Below are positions 34,762-43,663 of a stretch of 64,000 bases of DNA, in pieces. The position numbers were made by a program, and so were the translations under genes. The DNA is from HK1 sp965202735 (GTDB lineage Bacteria; Pseudomonadota; Gammaproteobacteria; HK1). Location of the stretch: NCBI GenBank assembly GCA_965202735.1, contig OZ241844.1, forward strand, positions 620,001 through 684,000. Direction: 5' to 3'. The notes below the pieces were generated by a model. It was not told the DNA's origin, did not search any database, and saw only the letters and a program-made list of their open reading frames with translations. Numbering within the stretch: the stretch's first letter is position 1; every line of letters begins with the position of its first letter.

Positions 34762-34930
34762 CGGCGCAGCCGCCCCGGGGCATCCGGCGCACCCGGCGCG
34801 CAGTCTCCCGATGGATCGATGTGGCGCAGCCGCCCCGGAGCACCCGGCGCATCGGGCTCGCCGTCTCCCGATGGGTCGATGCGTCGCAGCCGCCCCGGCC
34901 CGCCGGGTCCCGATGGGCCGATGCGGTCCG
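34762..34930. repeat. 60-bp tandem repeat, about 2.8 copies, between pyrG and kdsA
   Basis: The core cgcagccgccccgg recurs at 34765, 34825 and 34885 and the unit cagtctcccgatgg... lies between, an exact 60-bp period. It fills the gap between pyrG (upstream) and kdsA. It could be read as a 20-residue repeat on the minus strand, but no start or coupling supports a gene. Confidence 0.75.
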
Positions 34931-34951
34931 GGGCCGGCCCGGCGCACGGCG

Positions 34952-36643
34952 TCATGCCGCGACTCCTCCGGCCACGCGCCCGTCCGCGCCGGCGCGCCCG
35001 CGCGGCCCTCCCCGCCCGCTGTCCGCACGATGGGCGTTGGCGGCCTCGATGAACCCCCTGAACAGGGGATGGCCGTCGCGCGGGGTGGACTTGAACTCCG
35101 GGTGGAACTGGCATCCGATGAACCAGGGATGGTCGGGCACCTCCACGACCTCGACGAGGGTGCCGTCCAGCGTCTTGCCCGCGATCCGCAGTCCCGCGTC
35201 CTGCAGGGGGTCCATGTAGGTGTTGTTGAACTCGTAGCGGTGCCGGTGGCGCTCGCTGATGACATCGGCGCCGTACACCGCCCGCATCCGCGACTCGCGC
35301 CGGAGCCTCACCTCCTGCGCACCGAGGCGCATCGTCCCCCCCAGGTCGGAGTTCTCTCCCCGCCGCTCCAGCGCGCCGTCCCTGCCCACCCATTCGGTGA
35401 CCAGGGCGATGACGGGATGCGGCGTCGCCCGGTCGAACTCCGTGCTGTCGGCGCCGGCGAGCCCCGCGCAGTGGCGCGCGTACTCGATCACCGCGACCTG
35501 CATGCCGAGGCAGATGCCGAGGTACGGCACCCTGTTCTCCCGGGCGTGGCGCGCCGCCTCGATCTTCCCGTCGACCCCGCGCCGGCCGAAGCCGCCGGGG
35601 ACCAGGATCGCGTCCAGCCCGTCGAGGCAGCCGGGACCCGTGCTTTCGATCTCCTCGGAGTCCACGTACTGGATGTCGACCCGGGTCCCGGTATGGATCC
35701 CGGCGTGGACGAGCGCCTCACTGAGCGACTTGTAGGACTCGGCGAGATCGACGTACTTCCCCACCATCGCGATGCGGACCCGCCGGGTCGCGCTCTCCAG
35801 GCCGTCGACGACCGCATCCCACTCCGAGAGGTCGCTCTCCGCCGCCTCCATCCCGAACCGATCGGCCACCAGGTCGTCGAGTCCCTGCTCGTGGAGCATG
35901 CGGGGGATCCGGTAGATGCTGTCGGCGTCGCTGCAGCTCACCACCGCCCGCTCGGGCACGTTGGTGAACAGCGCGATCTTGCGCCGCTCCGCTTCCGGGA
36001 GGGCGTGCTCGGACCGGCACAGCAGGATGTCGGGCTGGATGCCGATGGAGCGCAGCTCCTTCACCGAATGCTGCGTCGGCTTGGTCTTCAGCTCGCCAGC
36101 GGCGCCGATGTACGGGACCAGCGTGAGGTGCATGAAGATCGAGCGCCGCTCGCCGAGCTCGATCCGCATCTGCCGGATCGCCTCCAGGAACGGCAGGGAC
36201 TCGATGTCGCCGACGGTGCCGCCGATCTCCACGAGACAGACTTCCGCGTCGCCCGCGCCCTGGCGGATGCACGACTTGATCTCGTCGGTGATGTGCGGAA
36301 TGACCTGCACCGTGTCGCCCAGGTACTCGCCGCGGCGTTCCTTGCGCAGGACGTTCCAGTAGATCTGGCCGGTGGTGAAGTTGTTCCACCGCCCCATGGT
36401 GGTCCGGACGAAGCGCTCGTAGTGGCCGAGGTCGAGATCGGTCTCCGCTCCGTCGTCGGTGACGAAGACCTCCCCGTGCTGGAACGGGTTCATCGTCCCC
36501 GGGTCGACGTTGATGTAGGGGTCGAGCTTGACGAGGGTGACGCGCAGGCCCCGCGCCTCCAGGATCGCCGCCAGCGACGCCGAGGCGATGCCCTTGCCGA
36601 GAGACGAGACGACCCCGCCCGTGATGAAGATGAAGCGCGACAT
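34952..36643 (-). CDS. pyrG: CTP synthase
   Basis: PyrG aminates UTP to CTP with glutamine and ATP. The N-terminal synthetase starts SRFIFITGGVVSSLGKGI and has KLDPYINVDPGTMNPFQHGE and EIGGTVGDIESLPFLEAIRQ. The amidotransferase has its nucleophile in YLGICLGMQVAVIEYA and the dyad in CQFHPEFKSTP. A short Gly/Arg/Ala-rich tail (RGGPRGRAGADGRVAGGVAA) extends it to 563 residues (E. coli 545). The order pyrG-kdsA-eno-ftsB is a common proteobacterial run. Confidence 0.97.
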   Translation of the reverse strand: MSRFIFITGGVVSSLGKGIASASLAAILEARGLRVTLVKLDPYINVDPGTMNPFQHGEVFVTDDGAETDLDLGHYERFVRTTMGRWNNFTTGQIYWNVLRKERRGEYLGDTVQVIPHITDEIKSCIRQGAGDAEVCLVEIGGTVGDIESLPFLEAIRQMRIELGERRSIFMHLTLVPYIGAAGELKTKPTQHSVKELRSIGIQPDILLCRSEHALPEAERRKIALFTNVPERAVVSCSDADSIYRIPRMLHEQGLDDLVADRFGMEAAESDLSEWDAVVDGLESATRRVRIAMVGKYVDLAESYKSLSEALVHAGIHTGTRVDIQYVDSEEIESTGPGCLDGLDAILVPGGFGRRGVDGKIEAARHARENRVPYLGICLGMQVAVIEYARHCAGLAGADSTEFDRATPHPVIALVTEWVGRDGALERRGENSDLGGTMRLGAQEVRLRRESRMRAVYGADVISERHRHRYEFNNTYMDPLQDAGLRIAGKTLDGTLVEVVEVPDHPWFIGCQFHPEFKSTPRDGHPLFRGFIEAANAHRADSGRGGPRGRAGADGRVAGGVAA

Positions 36644-36751
36644 CGGGACCTGCTTCAAGGGGCCGCCGACCGGCCGCCGGACGGAAGGGCAAGGTAGCAG
36701 AAGCACCTTCCATCGGCAATGAAACCGTGGGGCCTTCCGTCCATGTCCCAG

Positions 36752-36868
36752 CCATTCCCGCCAGGCGGGAACATGCCCTCGAAGTCCCCTCGACTGGACG
36801 CCCTCGTAGTCGGAATCGCGCCGGAATCCCGCCACGACACGGCCTCTCCGGGCGCTGGCGGGAATCGC
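36752..36868 (+). mobile_element. Element A copy between darP and pyrG
   Basis: From ccattcccgccaggcggga to gctggcgggaatcg, with the inner landmarks tcccctcgactggacgccct and aatcgcgccggaatcccgcc shared with other A copies. The 10-mer ccgtggggcc occurs at both sides (36725 and about 36868) but the left one is 17 bp away from the element, so no clean target duplication is claimed. Confidence 0.65.
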
Positions 36869-36878
36869 CGTGGGGCCG

Positions 36879-37391
36879 TCAGCCGGGGCCGGAGCCGCCC
36901 GGGGCGTCCAGCCGGTGGTCGCGGAGGAACCGGAACAGGCGGCGGCCGCTCGACCCCGCCGCCTCGTCCACGCCCTCGCGCCGGGCGGCGGCGACGAGGT
37001 GGCGCAGCTTCCGGAATTCGGGTTCCGGCAGCGCCCCGCGCAGCGCGTCCGGTGATTCCACGCCCCGCGCGAGCGCGTCGCGCAGCCGTTCGATCCGGCG
37101 GTGGCGCGCCGCCTCGCGGCGGCCGGGGCGGAGGACGGTGTCGAGCGTTCGCGCGATCGGGGCGGGGTCGCCTTCGCGGAGCAGGCGGGCGATGTAGCGG
37201 ATCTGCCGTCGCCGGGCGGTGCGTTCGAGGCCGCGCGCGCCGGCGACCGCGGCCTCGAGGTCCGGCCACAGGGGAATGCGCGCGAGGTCGCTCTCGCCCA
37301 GCGCGGCCAGGGACTCGCCGAGCGCCTGCAGCGCGTGCGCTTCCCGCTTGCGCTGCGACTTCGACTTGCGGGCTCCGGCGGGCCCGCTCAT
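36879..37391 (-). CDS. darP: Ribosome-associated protein DarP (YjgA/DUF615)
   Basis: A 170-residue basic helical protein. SKSQRKREAHALQALGESLAAL and RQIRYIARLLREGDPAPI match the DUF615 family (E. coli YjgA, renamed DarP, a 50S assembly factor). The tail LPEPEFRKLRHLVAAARRE also fits. I chose ATG 37391 because the longer start at 37433 abuts an element A end and has no ribosome site. Confidence 0.88.
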   Translation of the reverse strand: MSGPAGARKSKSQRKREAHALQALGESLAALGESDLARIPLWPDLEAAVAGARGLERTARRRQIRYIARLLREGDPAPIARTLDTVLRPGRREAARHRRIERLRDALARGVESPDALRGALPEPEFRKLRHLVAAARREGVDEAAGSSGRRLFRFLRDHRLDAPGGSGPG

Positions 37392-37437
37392 CCGTGCGTC
37401 CCCGCTCCGCCCGCGTCCGCGGCCCTCGTCCATCAGC

Positions 37438-37693
37438 TATTTCCGCCAGGCGGGAGCATGCTCCCGAAATCCCCTCGACTGAATGCCCTGAAGGCCGGAA
37501 TCGTGCCAGATTCCCACCACCGTACGGCCTCTCCGGGGGTGAGCGGCAGGGCTCTCCGGAAGTCGTGACGAGCGGCTCGTCAGACGCTCGAAACGGGCCT
37601 TCGATGCCGAAAGACTGCCGGCCACCGTGCGACATCCCGGTTGGGTGGCCGGGGGCTGCGACTTTCGAATGCTCCGGGGGTGAGCGGGAATCG
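37438..37693 (+). mobile_element. Element A interrupted by element B (nested insertion)
   Basis: An A copy starts at atttccgccaggcggga (37438) and runs to cggcctctccgggggtgagcgg. It is cut by a B copy at 37547-37671 (cagggctctccggaagtcg to tgcgactttcgaatg), after which the A end resumes as ctccgggggtgagcgggaatcg. The 16-mer ctccgggggtgagcgg stands on both sides of B (37531-37546 and 37672-37687), as a target duplication would. It lies upstream of pepN. Confidence 0.82.
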
Positions 37694-37779
37694 CCGCTTG
37701 CCCATCGCCCGGCAAGCCTCCACGATGCCGGCCGGCGCCTCCCGGACCGCGCCTCTCGAGATCTCGACCGGAGAACGTG

Positions 37780-40422
37780 ATGACCACCACCGAACCCGCC
37801 GTCACCCGGCTCGCGGACTACGCCCCGCCCCCGTTCCTCGTCGACGCGGTGGATCTGGAGTTCGAGCTCGACGAGGAGCGGACCCTGGTGCGGGCGAAGC
37901 TCAGGGTCCGGCGCAACCCCGGAGTCCCGCCGGAAGCGGACCTGGTCCTCGACGGAGAGGGCCTGGACACCCGCGCGGTGCGCATCGACGCGGCGCCGGT
38001 CCCGGCGGGCCGGGTCGAGATCGCGGCCGGGACGCTGACCGTCCGCGACGCCCCCGACGCGTTCGTGCTCGACACCGAGGTCGCCGTCGGGCCCGGCGCC
38101 AACCGGTCGCTCGAAGGACTCTACACGTCGTCGGGGAACCTCTGCACGCAGTGCGAGCCCGAAGGGTTCCGGAAGATCACCTGGTTCCCCGACCGCCCGG
38201 ACGTGATGGCGCGGTACCGCGTGCGCATCGTCGGGGACCCCGGGCGGTATCCCGTGATGCTCTCGAACGGCAACGACGTCGAGCGCGGAGCCCTGGACGA
38301 CGGCCGCCGGTACGTGGTGTGGGAGGACCCGTTCCCGAAGCCGAGCTACCTCTTCGCCCTCGTCGCGGGCCGGCTCGAATGCGTCGAGGACCGGTTCACG
38401 ACCCGCTCGGGACGGGACGTGGCGCTGCGCATCTACGTCGAGCCCCACAACATCGACCGCTGCGGCCACGCGATGGGCTCGCTCAAGCGCGCGATGCGCT
38501 GGGACGAGGAGGTCTACGGCCTGGAGTACGACCTCGACACCTGCATGATCGTCGCGGTCGACGACTTCAACATGGGGGCGATGGAGAACAAGGGGCTCAA
38601 CATCTTCAACTCGGCCTGTGTGCTCGCCCGCCCGGACACCGCCACCGACCGGGACTTCGCGGCGATCGAGACGGTCGTCGCGCACGAGTACTTCCACAAC
38701 TGGACCGGCAACCGCGTCACCTGCCGCGACTGGTTCCAGCTCAGCCTCAAGGAAGGCCTGACGGTGTTCCGCGATCAGCAGTTCACCGCCGACATGTCGC
38801 TGCGCGCGGTCAAGCGCATCCGCGACGTGCGCCTGCTCCGCACCCACCAGTTCGCGGAGGACGCGGGGCCGATGGCGCATCCCGTGCGTCCCGACGCCTT
38901 CATCGAGATCGGCAACTTCTACACCGTCACCATCTACGGCAAGGGCGCCGAGGTCATCCGCATGCTGCACACCCTGCTCGGCGACGGGACGTTCAGGGCG
39001 GGGCTCCGGCTCTACATCGAGCGCCACGACGGCCAGGCGGTCACCACCGGCGACTTCGTCGCGGCGATGGAGGCCGCGTCGGGGATGGACCTCGGACAGT
39101 TCCGGCGCTGGTACACGCAGGCGGGCACGCCGGTGCTCCGCGCCCGCGGCGCGTACGACGCCGCCCGCTCGCAGTACGTGCTCGAGGTCGAGCAGCGCAC
39201 CCCGCCGACGCCGGGACAGCCCGCGAAGCAGCCGCTGCACGTCCCGGTCCGGTTCGCGCTGCTCGGCGAGAACGGGGGGAACCTCCCGCTCCACTGTACG
39301 GAACCGGCGCTGGCCGGCGAGAGCGAAGCCGTGCTCGAGATGCGCGAAACGCGCCACACGTTCCGGTTCTCCAGCGTCGCCGCGCCCCCGGTGGCGTCGC
39401 TCGCGCGCGGCTTCTCCGCTCCCGTGAAGGTGGAGATCGAGCGCGGCGACGACGAGCTCGCATTCCTGGCCGCCCGCGAGACCGACCCGTTCAACCGCTG
39501 GGACGCGGCGCAGGAGCTCGCCGTCCGGGTGATGCTCCGGATGGTGGACGGCCGGCTCGCGGGCGCCGGCGTCGAGGTTCCCGACGGGTTCGTCTCCGCC
39601 ATGCGCGCCCTGCTGCTCGACGGCTCCGCCGACCCCGCGTTCACGGCGGAGGCCCTCACGCTGCCTTCGGAATCGAATCTCGCCGACCGCATGGAGGTCA
39701 TCGCGATCGAGGCCATCCACGAGGTGCGCGAACAGGTGAGGACGACGCTGGCCCGACGCCTTCGCGACGCCTTCGCGTCGGTCCACGACGCGCACCGGGC
39801 CGACGGACCCTACCGCTTCGACGCCGAGAGCGCCGGACGACGCAGCCTGAGGAACCTCTGCCTCGGCTACCTCATGGAGCTCGACGACCCCGCGGTACGC
39901 TCGGCGTGCCGGCGCCAGCTCGAGACCGCGGACAACATGACCGACGCGCTCGCCGCCCTCGCCTGCTTCGCCGACGCGCGCGGTCCGGAGCGCCGCGACC
40001 GGCTCGCATGGTTCGAGGAGCGGTGGAAGGACGACCCCCTGGTACTCGACAAGTGGTTCTCGCTCCAGGCCACCTCGCGCCTGCCCGACACCCTCGACAA
40101 CGTCCGGAGCCTTGTCCGGCACCCCGGCTTCGACCTCCGGAACCCGAACCGGGTCCGGGCGCTCGTCGGCGCGTTCTGTCACGCCAACCAGCGCCGGTTC
40201 CACGATGCGTCCGGTCGGGGATACCGCCTTCTGTCCGAGCACGTGCTGGCCATCGACGCGTTCAATCCGCAGTCGGCGGCCCGGCTGCTGGGCGCGGCGA
40301 GCCGCTGGCGCCGCCTCGACCCGGCCCGGGGAGCGCTCCTGCGCGGCGAGATCGAACGGATGCTGGCCGCGCCCGGGCTGTCGAAGGACTGCCACGAGAT
40401 CGCCGGGAAGTTCCTCGCCTGA
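37780..40422 (+). CDS. pepN: Aminopeptidase N (M1 family)
   Basis: A zinc aminopeptidase that takes residues off peptide N-termini in the cytoplasm. The substrate loop GAMEN is at about 266-270 and the zinc site VVAHEYFHNWTGNRVTCRDW (His302, His306) is followed by the third ligand in LSLKEGLTVF. SSGNLCTQCEPEGFRKITWF and the C-terminal DUF3458 region (LSEHVLAIDAFNPQSAARL) show the E. coli PepN type. Length 880 is usual. GGAG lies six bases before ATG 37780; a GTG directly before it is also possible. No operon partner is seen. Confidence 0.97.
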   Translation: MTTTEPAVTRLADYAPPPFLVDAVDLEFELDEERTLVRAKLRVRRNPGVPPEADLVLDGEGLDTRAVRIDAAPVPAGRVEIAAGTLTVRDAPDAFVLDTEVAVGPGANRSLEGLYTSSGNLCTQCEPEGFRKITWFPDRPDVMARYRVRIVGDPGRYPVMLSNGNDVERGALDDGRRYVVWEDPFPKPSYLFALVAGRLECVEDRFTTRSGRDVALRIYVEPHNIDRCGHAMGSLKRAMRWDEEVYGLEYDLDTCMIVAVDDFNMGAMENKGLNIFNSACVLARPDTATDRDFAAIETVVAHEYFHNWTGNRVTCRDWFQLSLKEGLTVFRDQQFTADMSLRAVKRIRDVRLLRTHQFAEDAGPMAHPVRPDAFIEIGNFYTVTIYGKGAEVIRMLHTLLGDGTFRAGLRLYIERHDGQAVTTGDFVAAMEAASGMDLGQFRRWYTQAGTPVLRARGAYDAARSQYVLEVEQRTPPTPGQPAKQPLHVPVRFALLGENGGNLPLHCTEPALAGESEAVLEMRETRHTFRFSSVAAPPVASLARGFSAPVKVEIERGDDELAFLAARETDPFNRWDAAQELAVRVMLRMVDGRLAGAGVEVPDGFVSAMRALLLDGSADPAFTAEALTLPSESNLADRMEVIAIEAIHEVREQVRTTLARRLRDAFASVHDAHRADGPYRFDAESAGRRSLRNLCLGYLMELDDPAVRSACRRQLETADNMTDALAALACFADARGPERRDRLAWFEERWKDDPLVLDKWFSLQATSRLPDTLDNVRSLVRHPGFDLRNPNRVRALVGAFCHANQRRFHDASGRGYRLLSEHVLAIDAFNPQSAARLLGAASRWRRLDPARGALLRGEIERMLAAPGLSKDCHEIAGKFLA

Positions 40423-40674
40423 CCGGCGCCGGCGCCGGCGCCGGCGGCAGCCTCCGACACGTTGCGGCGCGCCGGCCGCCACCGCGCACCACGCCTCGCC
40501 ACTCGCGAATCGCAAATGGCATCGAGCGCGCCATCCGCGAAAAAGTCGCGCCTTTCACGAATCCGGACCCGGCTGCCCACTTGCCGGAATCCGGCACCGC
40601 TGACGAGAATTTCCGGCACCGCCCGCCGGACATCGCCCGCTGCGGGTCGGCCCGCTCACCACGAAGGGGCTGCC

Positions 40675-41106
40675 ATGATCTCCCGAACTCTCGCCGCCGC
40701 CGGCCTCGCCGGCCTCGTCGCCGTCCAGACTCCCGCCGCGGACCTCACCGTCGAGATCCGCGGCATCCGATCCGGCGCCGGCAGCGTCTTTCTCGCCGTC
40801 CACGGGCCGCGGTCGAAGGCCACGTTTCCCTCCGGCGACGCGGTGGCCTCGGCCCACCGCGAGCTCGCCGGCGCCGGCACGCTGCGATTCGTGATCCGCG
40901 ACCTCGCTCCCGGACGCTACGCCCTGACCGCCTTCCACGACGAGAACGGCAACGGCGACCTCGACACCGGCCTGTTCGGCATTCCCACCGAGGGGTACGG
41001 CTTCGGCAACGACGCGAAGGCGACCTTCGGACCTCCGGATTTCGACGCCGCCGCCGTCAACGTCGGCGACACCTCCGAAGTCGCGGTGATGAACGTGGTC
41101 TATTAG
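40675..41106 (+). CDS. DUF2141 secreted protein
   Basis: A 143-residue protein with a signal peptide (AAAGLAGLVAVQTPAADL) and a beta-rich DUF2141 domain: LRFVIRDLAPGRYALTAFHDENGNGDLDTGLFGIPTEGYGF. The DENGNGDLD loop looks like a calcium site. Function of the family is unknown; it is periplasmic. The 252-bp gap before it holds short inverted repeats and a run of ccggcg units but no gene. Confidence 0.88.
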   Translation: MISRTLAAAGLAGLVAVQTPAADLTVEIRGIRSGAGSVFLAVHGPRSKATFPSGDAVASAHRELAGAGTLRFVIRDLAPGRYALTAFHDENGNGDLDTGLFGIPTEGYGFGNDAKATFGPPDFDAAAVNVGDTSEVAVMNVVY

Positions 41107-41136
41107 GCGCCGACGCGCATTCCCCCTCCGCCCGTC

Positions 41137-41285
41137 GAGCGCACCATTCCGCGGGAGCGGGGCTCCTTCCGGGCGCGACCGGCAACCATGCCTCGTCCAC
41201 GCGGGCCGCGGCCCGGTCCTTGCGGCCGGATCACACCCTTCCGGGCGCGGCCGGCAATCATGCCTCGCCCACCGTCCCCGGATCG
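41137..41285. repeat. Family C repeat, two partial units
   Basis: ccttccgggcgcgaccggcaa and ccttccgggcgcggccggcaa, each followed by a catgcctcg-like string, stand about 79 bp apart between the DUF2141 gene and recD. The first is preceded by cgagcgcaccattccgcggg, as in the C copy at 48432. They fill a convergent gap and may act as transcription end. Confidence 0.5.
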
Positions 41286-41326
41286 CTTCCCGGCAAGCCG
41301 CGGGCGCCGGGGCGCCGGAGCCCGGC

Positions 41327-43663
41327 CTATCCGGAGCCGGCGCTCCGGACGAGCGCGTCGCGCAGTCCGGAGGATCTCCCGGTCGCCTGCGCGACCGCGG
41401 CCCCGACGCTCTCCTCCGAGCCGTACACCGCCACCCGCCGCCGCGCCCGCGTGACCGCGGTGTACAGAAGCTCGCGGGTGGCGACGCGCGATGCGGCCGG
41501 ACCGAGCACCACGGCGACCTCGTCGTACTCCGAGCCCTGGGCGCGGTGCACGTTCACCGCGAAGAAGCTCTCGTGCGGCGGCAGGCGGGCCGGCGCCACC
41601 AGCCGGGGCTGGCCGGAGGCTTCCCCGATCTCCGGGAACCACACCCGGACCCGATCGTCGGCGTCGCGCACGACGACGCCGGCGTCTCCGTTCGAAAGCC
41701 CGATGCGGGGGTCGTTGCGGGTGACGAGGATCGGGCGGCCGGGATAGAAGGCGTCGTCCGCCGGCGCCAGGCCGAGCGTGCGCAGCCGCCGCTCCACGAG
41801 CCGATTGAAGCGCTCGGCGCCGAATGCCCCGACGCGATGCGCGCACAGCACCCGGAACGCCGACAGCGCTCCGGCGTCGCCGGCCGGCTCGCGGACCGCC
41901 GACCGCGACCGCATCGCCCGCAGCGCCGGGGCGAAGCGTTCGTCGGCGAACGCCGCCGCGAGGCGTTCGAAGCGCCCGGCGTCGGTCAGGGGCCGCAGCT
42001 CCGTCGCGGCGTCCGCGGGATCGAGCAGCGCGGCGACGGCGGCGCCGCCGTCGCCGCGCACCACGGCGGCGGCGAGGCGTCCGATACCGCCGGCCTCGTC
42101 GAATCGCCAGTTGCGCACCAGCTCCACCACGCAGGGGGAGAGCGGCGAGGATTCCGCTGGCGCCGCACCGCCGGCGCCGGCCCGGCAGACATCCGCGAAC
42201 ACCGCGCCCGGCTGCACGGAGGCAAGCTGCGACGCATCGCCGAGCAGCACGAGCCGGGCATCGCCGGGAAGCGCCGAGAGCACCCGCGCCATGAGGGTCA
42301 GGTCCACCATGGAGCTCTCGTCGAGGACGAGGGCGTCGATCGGCCTCGGTCTCCGGGCATGGGAGTGGAGCCACCGGTGCACGGTCGTCGCGCGCACCTC
42401 GTATCCCTCGAGCGCCGGCATCCCGGAAGCCAGGCGCCGGTGGCGGCCGCGGACCGCCTCCTGGAGCCGGGCCGCGGCCTTGCCGGTCGGAGCGGCGAGG
42501 GCAATCCGGTCCGGCGCGGCGAGCCCGAGCTCGATGAGAAGGGCGACGATGGCGGCCGCGATGGTGGTCTTGCCGGTACCGGGGCCACCCGAGACGACGC
42601 AGAGGCGGCGGCAGGCGGCGGTGCGGGCCGCCGTCCGGGCGGGGTCGCCGGGGGCGGCGCCGGGAAAGAGCCGATCGAGCACCGCGGCGAGTCCCTCCGC
42701 ATCGCGCACGGTGCCGCCATGCCCCGGGATCGACCCTTGCGCGCCATCGTGTCCTCCACCCGGGCCGGCGCGAACGGACGTCGGGGCGTCCTCCCCCCGC
42801 GCCTCCGGCGGCCCGCCCGGCGACCCGGCGGCAGCTCCGGCCGCCATCGGCACCGGCGCCGCGTCGCCACCCGCAAGCCCGAGCGGACGAACGGACGTCG
42901 GGGCGTCCTCCCCCCGCGTCTCCGGCGATCCGCCCGGCGGCCCGGCGGCGGCTCCGGCCACCTCCGGCACCGGCGCCGCGTCGCCACCCGCAAGCCCGAG
43001 CGGACGAACGGACGTCGGGGCGTCCTCCCCCCGCGCCTCCGGCGGCCCGCCCGGCGACCCGGCGGCGGCTCCGGCCACCTCCGGCACCGGCGCCGCGTCT
43101 CCCGCGAGCCCGAGCAGGCCGGCCGCGACGGTGCGCTCCGCCGTCCACAGCCGTTCGAGGTAGAGCCGGCCCCGGCCGTCGAGGACGAGGGGACGGCGGT
43201 CCGCGTCTCCGGGCCGGGCGACCATCCGGCTCGCGCCGAGCGCCTCGGTCCACGTGTCGAGCTCGGGGAGAGGCGCCTCGCCCGGCCCGGGCCAGTCCCG
43301 GCCCGCGACCTCGGGCAGCGCGATGCAGGCGTGTCCGTCCCGGGTCCACATGCTCGCCAGCGCCGCCGCCAGCGCCAGCTCCGGTCCGCCGCCGTCGTCC
43401 AGCTCCGCCACGAGCGTCGCGAAGTGCCGGTCGATGTCGGCGAGGTGGCCCCGTTCGAACAGGGCGTCCACCATCCCGGCTCCGGTGGCGGTCCGCAAGG
43501 GGACGGTGGGCGCACGGCCGCCGTCCCGCTGTCCGCTGCCCGCCGGATCTGCCGGAATCGCTGGAGCCGTCGGAATCGCCGGAGCCGTCGGAATCGCCGG
43601 AGCCGTCGGCGCCGTCGGCGCCGCCGGAATCACAGGAGCCTTCGGAGCCGCCGGCTCCGTCAC
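41327..43663 (-). CDS. recD: RecBCD subunit RecD (5'-3' helicase)
   Basis: RecD is the fast helicase of RecBCD. It has Walker A VVSGGPGTGKTT, APTGKAAARLQEAV, motif II LVLDESSMVDL, LLGDASQLASVQPGAVF and the C-terminal NVHRAQGSEYDEVAVVL with LLYTAVTRARRRV. At 778 residues it is much longer than E. coli RecD (608). The excess is an Ala/Pro/Ile repeat at the start and a 39-residue unit repeated three times at about residues 181-297, before the helicase core. The start is the GTG that overlaps the recB stop (GTGA). Confidence 0.96.
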   Translation of the reverse strand: MTEPAAPKAPVIPAAPTAPTAPAIPTAPAIPTAPAIPADPAGSGQRDGGRAPTVPLRTATGAGMVDALFERGHLADIDRHFATLVAELDDGGGPELALAAALASMWTRDGHACIALPEVAGRDWPGPGEAPLPELDTWTEALGASRMVARPGDADRRPLVLDGRGRLYLERLWTAERTVAAGLLGLAGDAAPVPEVAGAAAGSPGGPPEARGEDAPTSVRPLGLAGGDAAPVPEVAGAAAGPPGGSPETRGEDAPTSVRPLGLAGGDAAPVPMAAGAAAGSPGGPPEARGEDAPTSVRAGPGGGHDGAQGSIPGHGGTVRDAEGLAAVLDRLFPGAAPGDPARTAARTAACRRLCVVSGGPGTGKTTIAAAIVALLIELGLAAPDRIALAAPTGKAAARLQEAVRGRHRRLASGMPALEGYEVRATTVHRWLHSHARRPRPIDALVLDESSMVDLTLMARVLSALPGDARLVLLGDASQLASVQPGAVFADVCRAGAGGAAPAESSPLSPCVVELVRNWRFDEAGGIGRLAAAVVRGDGGAAVAALLDPADAATELRPLTDAGRFERLAAAFADERFAPALRAMRSRSAVREPAGDAGALSAFRVLCAHRVGAFGAERFNRLVERRLRTLGLAPADDAFYPGRPILVTRNDPRIGLSNGDAGVVVRDADDRVRVWFPEIGEASGQPRLVAPARLPPHESFFAVNVHRAQGSEYDEVAVVLGPAASRVATRELLYTAVTRARRRVAVYGSEESVGAAVAQATGRSSGLRDALVRSAGSG
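42772..43122. repeat. 117-bp tandem repeat inside recD, three copies
   Basis: gaacggacgtcggggcgtcc recurs at 42772, 42889 and 43006, an exact 117-bp period. Each unit encodes 39 residues with PGGPPEARGEDAPTSVR. It lies between the N-terminal RecC-binding part and Walker A, in what is normally a short linker. Confidence 0.92.

Noticed and set aside
36725..36877. Target duplication ccgtggggcc around the element A at 36752
   Set aside because: The left copy is 17 bp away from the element edge, so it may be chance in GC-rich DNA.
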